Position numbers and translations under genes: made by a program
The notes under the pieces: generated by a model
Told to the model about the DNA's origin: nothing
The model's input: the letters and a program-made list of their open reading frames with translations, nothing else
Databases searched by the model: none
Shown here: piece by piece, positions 1 through 7,975 of the stretch
Layout: every line of letters begins with the position of its first letter
Position numbering within the stretch: position 1 is the first letter of the stretch
Origin: Methylococcaceae bacterium UBA975
GTDB lineage: Bacteria > Pseudomonadota > Gammaproteobacteria > Methylococcales > Cycloclasticaceae
Assembly (NCBI GenBank): GCA_002292375.1
Contig: DBBV01000012.1
Coordinates: forward strand, 1 to 64,000
Reading direction: 5' to 3'
DNA: 64,000 nt

Positions 1-18
1 AAAATCGCCGAAAAGGTA

Positions 19-47
19 TTGACAGGTCTGCGGATCGTCCTTAGAAT
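19..47 (+). promoter_or_regulatory. sigma70 promoter of the tRNA-Ala/tRNA-Glu unit
   Basis: A perfect -35 hexamer TTGACA (19-24) is followed after exactly 17 bp by TAGAAT (42-47), one mismatch from the consensus -10. Transcription should start near 54, about 64 bp before the first tRNA. No gene lies between it and the tRNAs, so it most likely drives both of them. Confidence 0.8.
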
Positions 48-117
48 TCGCAGCCTCTTCAGGTGATTCTCTGTGTTGAGGCAAAATAAGCTTCAAAATC
101 AGATGGTTAACCGGTAC

Positions 118-193
<76 letters not shown>

Positions 194-219
194 ATTTTTG
201 ACGCAGTTCACCACGTTGC

Positions 220-295
220 GTCCCCTTCGTCTAGTGGCCTAGGACACCCCCCTTTCACGGCGGTAACAGGGGTTCGAACCCCCTTGGGGACGCCA
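220..295 (+). tRNA. tRNA-Glu (anticodon TTC) with two mispaired stem positions
   Basis: A 76-nt tRNA with encoded CCA (293-295), anticodon TTC at 254-256 and T loop TTCGAAC at 273-279. It is closely similar to the E. coli tRNA-Glu as I remember it. Two stem positions do not pair: T226 faces T285 at the base of the acceptor stem (positions 7-66), and C249 faces C261 in the middle of the anticodon stem (29-41). The remaining D, T, acceptor and anticodon pairs are intact. It may work with weakened stems, or be a decaying copy backed up elsewhere in the genome. Confidence 0.92.
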
Positions 296-303
296 TATAA
301 AAC

Positions 304-334
304 AACCACTTACAGCAATGTGAGTGGTTTTTTT
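304..334 (+). terminator. intrinsic terminator after tRNA-Glu
   Basis: An 11-bp stem (304-314 with 319-329, one T-G wobble) closes on a GCAA tetraloop and runs into a T tract ending at 334. It sits 9 bp after the tRNA-Glu CCA end and so ends the tRNA transcript. Confidence 0.9.
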
Positions 335-530
335 ATGCCTGTACGGAACATATGCGGAACATTGTGCTGTTAATTATTTTTCCTGTAACGTGGGTAATAC
401 TTATAAAAGCGAGGGCTCTTCATTGCGGTGATTGGAAGGTTTAAATGGAATTTGCCCCCCGTTTTGTCATAAATGGTGTAAAGGCATGTCGGTAATGAGG
501 CTTTGTCCATTTCGGACATTCATGCTCTTT
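335..530. other. gene-free stretch between tRNA unit and IS3 element
   Basis: No supported gene in about 200 bp. A short GTCC-ATTTC-GGAC palindrome lies close to the IS edge. No frame here encodes the missing N-terminal part of the EAL domain found on the other side of the insertion sequence, so the two flanks were probably not adjacent before the element arrived. Confidence 0.6.
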
Positions 531-600
531 TGAGCTGCCCCTAATTCACTAGACATCTTCTAGAGTTATAATTCAACTTAAGCAAAGAAGGTGAATAATT

Positions 601-894
601 ATGAGCGGGAAACGCTATCCAGAAGAATTGAAAATAGAAGCAGCCAAACAGGTCACAGATCGTGGGTATAAAATTAGCGATGTCGCTAGTCGACTTGGGA
701 TCACAACAAAAAGCCTTTATGCTTGGGTTAAACGATATGGCGAGCCGAGTAACGAACACAAAGCTCTGACTGAGCAACAAGCTGAGCTTCGCCAGTTCAA
801 AGCACAATTGAGACGAATAACCGAAGAACGAGATATATTAAAGGAAGCCGCGGTGTACTTCGCAAGCGAGTCAAAGCGAAATACACGTTCATAA
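601..894 (+). CDS. IS3-family transposase OrfA (DNA-binding subunit)
   Basis: A 97-residue protein with a helix-turn-helix of the transposase HTH_8 (IS3/IS911 OrfA) type in the first 50 residues, containing YPEELKIEAAK and ISDVASRLGITTKSLYAWVKRY. A leucine-rich, charged coiled-coil follows at about residues 55-90 (QQAELRQFKAQLRRITEERD); in this family it mediates oligomerisation. An AAGG ribosome-binding site lies about 9 bp upstream of the ATG. OrfB is in the -1 frame. The A-AAG stretch at 873-876 near the end of orfA is a plausible slippage site giving the OrfAB fusion that acts as transposase. The gene looks intact. Confidence 0.93.
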   Translation: MSGKRYPEELKIEAAKQVTDRGYKISDVASRLGITTKSLYAWVKRYGEPSNEHKALTEQQAELRQFKAQLRRITEERDILKEAAVYFASESKRNTRS

Positions 895-920
895 AGTCTC
901 GACTCAACAAATATTCGGTC

Positions 921-1751
921 GTGATGATGTGTCGCGTTTTAGAGATTAACCGCAGTGGTTTTTATGCCTGGCTCAAAGAGCCGCAAAGTCCGCGTACTAA
1001 AGAAGACGAACGTTTACTCACTAAGATCAAACAGTTCTGGATGGAAAGTGGCTGCTCGTATGGGTATCGCAATGTCACACGTGACCTAAAAGATGATGGT
1101 GAGAGCTGTGGTCACAATCGTGTTTACCGGATCATGAAAGCTGCTGGCGTACGTTCCATGCGTGGTTATAAGCGCCACAAAGGGTTTAAATCCGGCCAGG
1201 TCAGCCACGTTGCTCCGAATACGCTAGAAAGACAGTTTGAATATGACCAGCCAAACAAAGTATGGGTGACAGACTTCACGTACATACGAACTCATGAAGG
1301 CTGGCTCTATCTCACCGTTGTAATTGATTTGTTTTCACGGCAAGTCGTTGGTTGGAGTATGAAAAGTAGCCCAAGGGCAGACCTTGTGATTGATGCATTA
1401 TTAATGGCTATTTGGCGTAGAAAGCCAAAACAACGAGTGTTGGTTCATTCTGATCAAGGGGTTCAATATACGTGCGGTGATTGGCGAAAGTTCCTGCAAG
1501 ACAACAACCTTGAAGCCAGCATGAGTCGTCGAGGGAACTGCCATGACAATGCGGTGGCTGAAAGCTTCTTTTCACTATTGAAAATGGACCGCATCAAACG
1601 CCGAACATTTAAAACCAGGGCTGAAGCACGTGCCGAAATATTCGATTATATTGAGTTTTTCTACAACCCAAAACGACATCATGGTAATAATGGCGGACTG
1701 TCGCCAATGAAGTATGAAAAACAGTATTTTGAGAGTCTAGAAGTTGTCTAG
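921..1751 (+). CDS. IS3-family transposase OrfB (DDE catalytic domain)
   Basis: A 276-residue rve-type integrase core. The DDE triad is visible: Asp in VWVTDFTYI, Asp in VLVHSDQGVQYT and Glu in NCHDNAVAESFFSLLK, followed by the family's FYNPKRHHGNNGGLSPMKYE tail. The listed start is GTG, but the frame stays open upstream to at least 831 and reads KYTFIKSRLNKYSV. That matches the usual HTH_21 start of OrfB. The protein is therefore probably made mainly as an OrfA-OrfB fusion by -1 frameshifting. All catalytic residues are present, so the element may be active. Confidence 0.93.
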   Translation: MMMCRVLEINRSGFYAWLKEPQSPRTKEDERLLTKIKQFWMESGCSYGYRNVTRDLKDDGESCGHNRVYRIMKAAGVRSMRGYKRHKGFKSGQVSHVAPNTLERQFEYDQPNKVWVTDFTYIRTHEGWLYLTVVIDLFSRQVVGWSMKSSPRADLVIDALLMAIWRRKPKQRVLVHSDQGVQYTCGDWRKFLQDNNLEASMSRRGNCHDNAVAESFFSLLKMDRIKRRTFKTRAEARAEIFDYIEFFYNPKRHHGNNGGLSPMKYEKQYFESLEVV

Positions 1752-1769
1752 AAAACTAGGGGCAGCTCA

Positions 1770-2078
1770 ATTGATGATTTTGGAACCGGTTACTCATCCT
1801 TGTCTTATTTAAAAAACTTCCCCATCGATACGTTAAAAATAGACAAGTCATTTATTGATGAAATTGTTGTTAACGATAAAGACGCCGCTATAGCCCATAC
1901 CATCGTTCAATTGGCAGGTAATCTGGGATTGAGCACTATTGCAGAAGGGGTTGAGTACAGTGAGCAACAAACCGTTTTGCAAGAAATGGGCTGCAGTCAA
2001 TTACAAGGTTATTTATTTAGTAAACCCTTAACGCCAGAACTGATAGAAAGCACGTTTTTTAACGAGGAGGATCAGTAA
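1770..2078 (+). pseudogene. C-terminal remnant of an EAL-domain (cyclic-di-GMP phosphodiesterase) gene
   Basis: The frame begins exactly at the right end of the IS3 element and reads IDDFGTGYSSLSYLKNFPID, then KIDKSFI and AEGVE. These are the conserved second half of an EAL domain, including the DDFGTG metal-binding loop and the late Glu. About 102 residues remain of a domain that normally has about 240, and any GGDEF or PAS parts are gone. The N-terminal half is not found to the left of the element. No start codon or ribosome-binding site of its own is evident, so it is a pseudogene. Its 3' end overlaps the convergent DUF3422 gene by 20 bp. Confidence 0.85.
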
Positions 2079-3348
2079 TTAAACGGCGTTTAACTTGCCT
2101 TACCGCAAACCAAATACTGAGAACGACCAAGGGAATAGACCCGCCAACGAACAAGTCGACGTTGATAGGGAGGTCAATGGCTTTTAATGCTTTGGCGAGA
2201 TACGCCATTAAACCAACTATATAATAACTAATAGCAGCAATGGATAAGCCTTCAACCGTTTGTTGCAAACGTAATTGTATTTGTGCCCGTCGGTTCATTG
2301 AATTGAGTAGGTCACGGTTTTGGGACGCTAGGGCTAAGTCCACACGCGCCATCAATATTTGACTCGCGCGTGCCACGCGGTTAGATAAGCTTTCAAGCCG
2401 TGATGAAACCGAATCGCAGGCATTCATTGCAGGTTGAAAACGTCGTTCTAAATAACGCGATAGCATTTGCCGACCCTCAATTCTATTTTCACGAATACCC
2501 TGTAAACGATCCATCACAATGGATTTATAGGCTTGTGTTGCACTAAAGCGATATGAGGTGGCCGCAATAATTTGTTCAATATTGGCTTCTAAGGTGGTTA
2601 ATTCACGCAATAAGGCGTGTTCTTCTTCAAGGCTCTCGGTGCGAGTCATACGTTGCGTCAGGTCGGTTAGGCTTTGGCCCATTTCGGTAATCACCTTGCC
2701 GTATTTTTCAACTAAGGGAAAACCCAATAAGGCGAGCATTCGATAGGTTTCTAGTTCTAATAAATGTTGTATCAAGCGACTGGTGGTTTGTTCGGTTAAG
2801 CTGTTATTTAATACCAGAACATGGCTAAAACCGTCCCTTTTTAGTCTAAAGTCGGTCCACGCTTCGGCTGCTGTGCCACCGACAAAACTACCGACTAAGC
2901 TATCGGCCTGAAACAAAGCCGAAACAGCCTTCTGATCAAATTTATTTTCTGACGCGGGCATCAGCTCAATATGTTGTGCCACCAGTAATTGGCCTTTAAT
3001 CGCTTTCAACCAAGCGGTCGGTACTAAATCAATAGCTTTAGCACTAAAAGGCCGTGCACAGTGTTTTTTTGAAAAAAACACATAACTTGAAAACTCTGTG
3101 TGCTTTTCCCATTTAACTGAAAACTCAGCAAATTGCGCATCATAGTGTTTGGCGCCTTTAGATGGCGGGGCTTTGTCGTGTTGCTGTGCCAGTTCGCCTA
3201 AATGTTTGCATTCATCAGCCGGTGACACTTCGCCGGTTAATAACACTAAATAAGACACCTGTAACGGTATCGATAGTTCCGCATAAGGCCTAGCGTGTGA
3301 CTCATTAAATAAGCGCTGACGGAGCGGGTGTTCAGAAGGAAGGCTCAT
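2059..3348 (-). CDS. DUF3422 family membrane-anchored protein
   Basis: A 429-residue protein beginning SLPSEHPLRQRLFNESHARPYAEL, the typical opening of DUF3422 proteins. The middle, roughly residues 225-360, is helical and charged with coiled-coil character (SLEEEHALLRELTTLEANI). Two hydrophobic segments near the C-terminus (about 370-390 and 398-416) are followed by basic residues, so the protein is probably anchored in the inner membrane by its tail. The family's function is unknown to me. Length is normal and the gene appears intact. It is monocistronic here, convergent with the EAL remnant and divergent from the copper genes. Confidence 0.85.
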   Translation of the reverse strand: MSLPSEHPLRQRLFNESHARPYAELSIPLQVSYLVLLTGEVSPADECKHLGELAQQHDKAPPSKGAKHYDAQFAEFSVKWEKHTEFSSYVFFSKKHCARPFSAKAIDLVPTAWLKAIKGQLLVAQHIELMPASENKFDQKAVSALFQADSLVGSFVGGTAAEAWTDFRLKRDGFSHVLVLNNSLTEQTTSRLIQHLLELETYRMLALLGFPLVEKYGKVITEMGQSLTDLTQRMTRTESLEEEHALLRELTTLEANIEQIIAATSYRFSATQAYKSIVMDRLQGIRENRIEGRQMLSRYLERRFQPAMNACDSVSSRLESLSNRVARASQILMARVDLALASQNRDLLNSMNRRAQIQLRLQQTVEGLSIAAISYYIVGLMAYLAKALKAIDLPINVDLFVGGSIPLVVLSIWFAVRQVKRRLITDPPR

Positions 3349-3510
3349 ACAGTAAACATCATATCGTTGTTTTTAATAGAAGAATATTAACACAGCTTGA
3401 AAAACTAGCATTTTTGATAATTTATTAACCGGTTTTTATTAAATTACCTGTGATTTTTTTGTATAGAATAGGGTCTATTAGCCGCAAATAAGTCAAAAAA
3501 GGAATGGACG

Positions 3511-4023
3511 ATGATTGTTATTATTAAAAAACTGTATGGGCTTGCTGCAGCCGTGTTGTTATTACTGGTCGCTGGCTGTGCCGACGATACGGTTGCCGAG
3601 GCAAAGCTAGCCGTGATGGCTAAAACACAAACGCCGGTTTCATTAGAAGTGTACAAAAGCCCAACATGTGGTTGCTGCAGTAAATGGATTGATCATGTCG
3701 ATGCAAAAGGGTTTAAAGCAGCGACGCATCACCCAAACGACTTAAACTTGGTTAAACAGCAACTCGGCGTTGCGCCCCAATATCAATCCTGTCATACAGG
3801 TGTATCAAAAGAAGGCTATATATTTGAGGGCCATGTTCCGGCAGATATCATGCAGAAATTTTTAGCCGAAAAGCCTAAAGGCGCACTGGGTTTGGCCGTA
3901 CCGGGTATGCCAGTTGGTAGTCCAGGAATGGAAATGGGTGATCGTTACGACGACTATGACGTTCTATTACTTAAAAACGATGGCTCGTCATCGGTGTACG
4001 CACGTATTCGGCATCAAAGTTAA
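3511..4023 (+). CDS. DUF411 metal-binding lipoprotein
   Basis: A 170-residue protein with a lipoprotein signal (hydrophobic stretch ending VAGC, Cys at about 22) and a DUF411 domain. Its hallmarks are YKSPTCGCCSKWIDHV near residue 50 and a second conserved Cys-His in QSCHTGV near 92, followed by EGHVPADIMQKFL. The family is associated with copper and other metal resistance genes, and the CGCC and CHTG motifs are the likely ligands. The C-terminal PGMPVGSPGMEM is also typical. It is the first gene of a copper module, ending 3 bp before the copA-type gene, so the two are probably co-transcribed. Confidence 0.9.
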   Translation: MIVIIKKLYGLAAAVLLLLVAGCADDTVAEAKLAVMAKTQTPVSLEVYKSPTCGCCSKWIDHVDAKGFKAATHHPNDLNLVKQQLGVAPQYQSCHTGVSKEGYIFEGHVPADIMQKFLAEKPKGALGLAVPGMPVGSPGMEMGDRYDDYDVLLLKNDGSSSVYARIRHQS

Positions 4024-4026
4024 GGC

Positions 4027-5838
4027 GTGAAAAAAACGGTTTTTCCGGTACTAAGAGCCCCGGGTTTTTCAGCATCGAGACGTCGTTTTGTTGGCGCTTT
4101 AAGCACAGCGGCTGCGCTAACGAGTATGGGTTTTTCGAGCGCTTCGCTTTTTGCAGCAAACGGAAGCAAGCAACCGGAGCTATTACGCGGTAACGATTTT
4201 AATTTAAACATCGGCCTGCAGTCCGTTAATTTTACTGGCGTAGACCGTTTGGCAACGACGGTTAACGGTTCGCTGCCCGGGCCAACCTTGTATTGGCAAG
4301 AAGGCGAAACGGTCACTATCAAAGTCACCAATACCCTAAACGTAACCAGTTCTATTCATTGGCACGGCATTATTTTACCCACCGGCATGGACGGTGTACC
4401 GGGTCTTAGTTTTGCTGGTATTGCCCCCGGCGAAACCTTTACCTACCGTTTTAAGGTGCAGCAAAGCGGAACCTATTGGTACCACAGTCATTCTGGCTTT
4501 CAAGAACAAACGGGGCTATATGGCGCGATTGTGGTGTTGCCTAAACAAGCCGAGCCTATAACGTATGACCGTGACCATGTGGTGATGCTATCCGATTAGT
4601 CTGACTCCGAACCAGAAACCATTTACGCCAACTTAAAAAAACAAGCAGACTACTACACAACGAATAAACGTACCGTGGCCGATCTTTGGTCTGAGATAGC
4701 AGACAAAGGCATGCTACAAACCTGGCAAGACAGAGCCATGTGGAACAACATGCGCATGAACGATAGGGATATAGCCGATGTGACTGGGCGTACCTATAGC
4801 TATTTGATGAATGGCATAACAGCCGATAAGGGTTGGCTTGGGCTATTTAAGCAGGGTGAAAAAGTGCGGCTGCGCTTTATTAATGGCTCTGCGATGAGCT
4901 TTTTTGATGTGCGTATTCCCGGTTTAAAAATGACCGTCATAGCAGCTGATGGGCAAGCGGTAAAGCCGGTTACGGTCGATGAGTTCCGTATTGCCACGGC
5001 AGAAACCTACGATGTGATCGTAGAGCCGCAAGACCAGACAGCGTATTCTATTTTTGCACAAAGTATCGATCGCAGTGCATATACCTGCGGTACCTTAAGC
5101 ACCGATGCCAGTTTTTTTGCTACGCCACCGGCGATGGATCCACCACCGATATTAAGCCACCGTGACATGGGTATGGACATGGGCGGCGGTATGGCTATGC
5201 CTAACGGCGAAACAATGGATCACAGCCAGCATGGTATGGCGACCATAAGCGATACTAAGGTTACGCCAGCATCTAACCCACTCGGCATGGCGGGTGAGGG
5301 CAGTAATCAAGCCATTGTCCATGCAGCTAGCGAGGCGGGCTTTCAAGTCGATATGCAGGCCGAAACGCCCAGTAATGGTGTGGATGACCCCGGCATCGGC
5401 TTACGCCACCACCAGCATCGTTACGGGCGTCGAGTGTTAAGCTATGTCGACCTTCGTAACCTGTTCCCCACTAAAGACCAGCGCCAACCCTCGCGAGAAA
5501 TTCAGCTGCATCTCACCGGTAATATGCACCGTTATATGTGGTCGATTAATGGGATACCCGCCTCAGACGCCTCAGCCATCCAATTGCAATACGGTGAGCG
5601 TGTGCGTTTTACGCTGGTTAATGACACCATGATGACCCACCCCATCCATCTTCATGGAATGTGGAGTGAACTGGAAACAGGTGATGCAAACTACCTGCCA
5701 CGCAAACATACGGTGATTGTTCAGCCGGGTTCAAAAATTAGCTATTTAGTCACCGCCGATGCAAAAGGTGCGTGGGCGTATCATTGTCATTTGCTTTATC
5801 ATATGCCCGGTATGTTTAGAACAGTTTTGGTCAATTAG
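4027..5838 (+). pseudogene. copA: CopA-type multicopper oxidase interrupted by one in-frame amber codon
   Basis: The reading frame is continuous from GTG 4027 to 5838 except for a TAG at 4597-4599, between LSD and SDSEPETIYANLKK. Related CopA proteins have Trp at this point (SDW), so TGG to TAG is the likely change. Part one has a Tat signal (SRRRFVGA) and copper ligands in SIHWHGII and YWYHSHSG. Part two has a Met-rich segment (about 5160-5250) and the remaining ligands in HPIHLHGMW and WAYHCHLLYHMPGMF. CopA oxidises or sequesters copper in the periplasm. All motifs are otherwise intact, so the lesion is recent, is suppressed, or is a sequence error. Confidence 0.85.
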
Positions 5839-5847
5839 GAGTTTGTT

Positions 5848-6552
5848 GTGTTAACCCGTTTTATTGTTTGTTTAAGTATCAGTGTTATTTTTGTGTCTCT
5901 AGCGCACGCCGGTGCCAAAGATGATCCCGTCTTACTCAGTGTTAATCTGGAACGCCTAGAGATGCGTGACCCCGGTGGTGACGATGGCTTGTACCTAGAA
6001 GGCGGTGCATGGCTAGGCAAAGACGCCTCCAAACTGTGGCTAAAAGTCGAAGTAGAACGGGTACATGGGCTAACAGATGAAGCCGAAATTCAAGTGCTGT
6101 ATAGCGTACCGATTGCAACTTATTGGGATATCTACGCAGGTGTGCGGCAAGATATTAAACCCGACCCCAGTCGTACTTGGGCGGTACTGAGTATTGATGG
6201 CTTAGCCCCTGGTTTTATCGAGCTAGAAACCTCACTGTTCGTGGGTGAAAGTGGCCGAACAGCGTTAAGACTAGAAGTCGATCACGAGATAACACTCAGC
6301 CAACAATGGACACTCAGGCCCGAAATAGAGGTTTACCTAGCGGGACAAAACGACGAGTCAATGGGCGTAGGCGCCGGCGTATCAGAAATAGAAGCGAGCC
6401 TGTTACTAAGCTACCAAGTCCATCAGCAATTTTTGCCTTATGTTGGCATTAACTGGACAAAAAGTTATGGAAAAACAGCAGACTACGCGCGCGAAGAAGG
6501 CGAAGAGACCAGTGATACGGTGTTTGTGGTAGGGGTGAGCACTTGGTTTTAA
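5848..6552 (+). CDS. copB: CopB-family outer-membrane copper resistance protein
   Basis: A 234-residue protein starting at GTG 5848 behind a clear AGGAG site, 9 bp after the copA frame ends. A signal peptide ends around AHAGA. The mature part alternates in the beta-strand pattern of the CopB family: EGGAWLGKDASKLWLKVEVER, YWDIYAGVRQDIKP, then SLFVGESGRTALRLEVDHE and a C-terminal strand ending in Phe as usual for outer-membrane barrels. It lacks the long Met/His-rich N-terminal extension seen in some CopB proteins. Location next to copA and the DUF411 gene supports a role in periplasmic copper tolerance. Confidence 0.88.
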   Translation: MLTRFIVCLSISVIFVSLAHAGAKDDPVLLSVNLERLEMRDPGGDDGLYLEGGAWLGKDASKLWLKVEVERVHGLTDEAEIQVLYSVPIATYWDIYAGVRQDIKPDPSRTWAVLSIDGLAPGFIELETSLFVGESGRTALRLEVDHEITLSQQWTLRPEIEVYLAGQNDESMGVGAGVSEIEASLLLSYQVHQQFLPYVGINWTKSYGKTADYAREEGEETSDTVFVVGVSTWF

Positions 6553-6895
6553 TGTGCGGTAACGATACGCTGACATCTGTTTAGAAGACATTTAGTTTTT
6601 GCTATTACAAGGGCGTTCATTTCTTTTGTATGACCAAAAGCACCTAGGGCATAAGTCTAATTCTGCAGGTAAAAAACGACCTGCAATTAGACTAAAAATA
6701 GAACCAAAGAAAAGGTCACCCGACTATCGCTTAACCCCCATAAAAGTCATTTTGTATTGGATCCTCGCTAAACTCGCTTTGCTCTACCCAAAGGGCATAA
6801 GATTCACTGAAGCGATAGAGCGGCTTCAATTCAGCTTTAAAACAACGCGACTCCTTATCCAATCCAACACAAATATTCCAAGTAAACGCGTTTGG
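6553..6895. other. gene-free stretch with a bulged hairpin
   Basis: No gene I can support in about 340 bp. A strong inverted repeat sits at 6654-6693: AGTCTAATT-CT-GCAGGT pairs with ACCTGCAATTAGACT apart from a 2-nt bulge, with an 8-nt A-rich loop. It is not followed by a T run on either strand, so it is not an ordinary intrinsic terminator. The long open frame over this region is low-quality and has no ribosome-binding site. Confidence 0.5.
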
Positions 6896-6901
6896 TATAA
6901 T
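6893..6901 (+). promoter_or_regulatory. extended -10 promoter of the small lipoprotein gene
   Basis: TATAAT at 6896-6901 preceded by TGG (6893-6895), giving an extended -10 element. No good -35 is seen at the usual distance. It lies 26 bp upstream of the lipoprotein ATG. Confidence 0.6.
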
Positions 6902-6927
6902 GCAATACCTTACAAAAGGAGTTTGAA

Positions 6928-7128
6928 ATGAAACAGCTATTTATATTGGTCAGCTTAACTCTCGTTAGCCTGACGGCCTGTACCGATGACGGCAGTGCGA
7001 CAAAAGCCAAGGAAAAGGAAGCAACAGTGTTTGATAGCCAGCTTAACGCATTAGACAAAACGCGTAATATCGAAAACCTCTTACAACAAAGTGCCGATCA
7101 GCGGCAAAACAATTTAGACGCAGAATAA
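6928..7128 (+). CDS. small putative lipoprotein of unknown function
   Basis: A 66-residue protein behind a strong AAAGGAG site. Residues 1-18 form a lipoprotein signal with lipobox LTAC, so the mature peptide would be about 49 residues, lipidated on Cys18, very polar and probably helical (KAKEKEATVFDSQLNALDKT). An extended -10 promoter lies directly upstream. I do not recognise a family. The gene is convergent with the thioredoxin-like gene, with only 19 bp between the stops. Confidence 0.75.
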   Translation: MKQLFILVSLTLVSLTACTDDGSATKAKEKEATVFDSQLNALDKTRNIENLLQQSADQRQNNLDAE

Positions 7129-7147
7129 ACCGAGTTAACTCAAACGT

Positions 7148-7486
7148 TTAGGCGGCAATGTTTGCGAGCAGTTTATTCAGCTGCTCAACAATAGTTGGGC
7201 GTACCACGCGAGCCACTTCTTTACCGTCCTTTAATAACACCACAGTGGGCCAAAGCGTAATCTTAAAAGCGCGTCCTAAGGGTAAGCCCTTACCGTCATA
7301 CACTTTAATATGGGGTATCTGTGTGGCGCTTAGCGCGGCTTCAATCGCAGGCTCTGCCGCCACGCAATGCTCACACCAAGGCGCGCCAAATTCTAAACAA
7401 GCGTAACCGTCCAGGCTGCTAATTTCATCTAAGCTGGGGTTGTCGTCAGAATAAAGGGGGTTAAAGCCAAGTGCGCTAGCGTTCAT
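7148..7486 (-). CDS. thioredoxin-like protein
   Basis: A 112-residue thioredoxin fold with active site WCEHC in EFGAPWCEHCVAAEPAIEAAL and the cis-proline in LWPTVVLLKDG, followed by KEVARVVRP. There is no signal peptide, so it should be a cytoplasmic disulfide reductant. I chose ATG 7486, giving MNASALGFNP; a TTG at 7525 would add 13 residues not typical of the fold, and neither start has a strong ribosome-binding site. It stands alone and converges on the small lipoprotein gene. The partner reductase and substrate are not evident. Confidence 0.87.
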   Translation of the reverse strand: MNASALGFNPLYSDDNPSLDEISSLDGYACLEFGAPWCEHCVAAEPAIEAALSATQIPHIKVYDGKGLPLGRAFKITLWPTVVLLKDGKEVARVVRPTIVEQLNKLLANIAA

Positions 7487-7622
7487 GCTGAGTTCTATAT
7501 CAATAAGGGTAAGCCCAAGCTGCAAGAGCGGTCTGCTGAATCAAAACAGCGGCCCTTGTTTTATGCTAAGCCCGAAAGCTTAATCCACTCCGGTTTTAGC
7601 ATGCAGCTAGTGGGTAAGGGGG

Positions 7623-7727
7623 TTATTCCTGATTCGCTTTTTTGTCCTTTCTAGCAGCCCGTTTTTCTTTCATCGTTTTTTCAGGTTTCTTTTTCACTGC
7701 TTTTTTTGAATCTTGGCCTTTAGACAT
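7623..7727 (-). CDS. 34-residue basic protein
   Basis: A very short gene with a good GGAG site 7 bp before the ATG at 7727. The product begins MSKGQDSKKAVKKKPEKTMK and ends RKDKKANQE: about 40% Lys/Arg, no hydrophobic core, probably unfolded. Short Lys-rich proteins opening with MSKGQDSKKxxKKKP are common hypothetical proteins in proteobacteria as far as I remember. I know no function; the charge suggests nucleic acid or ribosome contact, which is inference. It stands alone between the thioredoxin-like gene and the flavoprotein gene. Confidence 0.72.
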   Translation of the reverse strand: MSKGQDSKKAVKKKPEKTMKEKRAARKDKKANQE

Positions 7728-7975
7728 AAGTTTCTCCGTTAATGTTATTGATAAGATACGCTAAATAGCTAAAAAATGTAGGTAAATTTACTAGATAAAA
7801 CTTGAGTTAGGTGGGTCACAAAAAGCATAAATAAAGTTAAAAATAGCTCAGAATAAATCGGTTGTTGACCTTTGCTTCTAGGGCCTATCGTTTTGAAATA
7901 ACGCGACGTTCTTTTGAGATTGTCGTTAATTGACTTGGTATGTATTTATGCCACAGACATAAGCAGTGGAAAAGT

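Larger units (their letters stand above)
531..1769 (+). mobile_element. complete IS3-family insertion sequence, 1239 bp
   Basis: The element is bounded by imperfect inverted repeats of about 34 bp. The outermost 13 bp, TGAGCTGCCCCTA, are identical at both ends; four mismatches occur further in. It carries the IS3 arrangement of orfA and orfB in the 0 and -1 frames. A promoter of the form TTCACT-16 bp-TATAAT (545-550, 567-572) overlaps the left repeat. No 3-4 bp target duplication is visible: the left flank ends in CTTT and the right flank begins ATTG. This suggests a deletion or rearrangement at one end after insertion. Confidence 0.93.

Noticed and set aside
4597..4599. TAG as a pyrrolysine codon in copA
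   Set aside because: Pyrrolysine use is confined to certain archaea and a few bacteria with pyl genes, and the position is a Trp in homologues; nonsense mutation is simpler.
6599..6931. A 110-codon rightward open frame downstream of copB
   Set aside because: No ribosome-binding site, odd composition, runs through a strong hairpin and through the promoter of the next gene; no family resemblance.
7526..7565. An imperfect inverted repeat upstream of the thioredoxin-like gene
   Set aside because: Pairing is broken by several mismatches and there is no T run; not strong enough to call a terminator or regulator.
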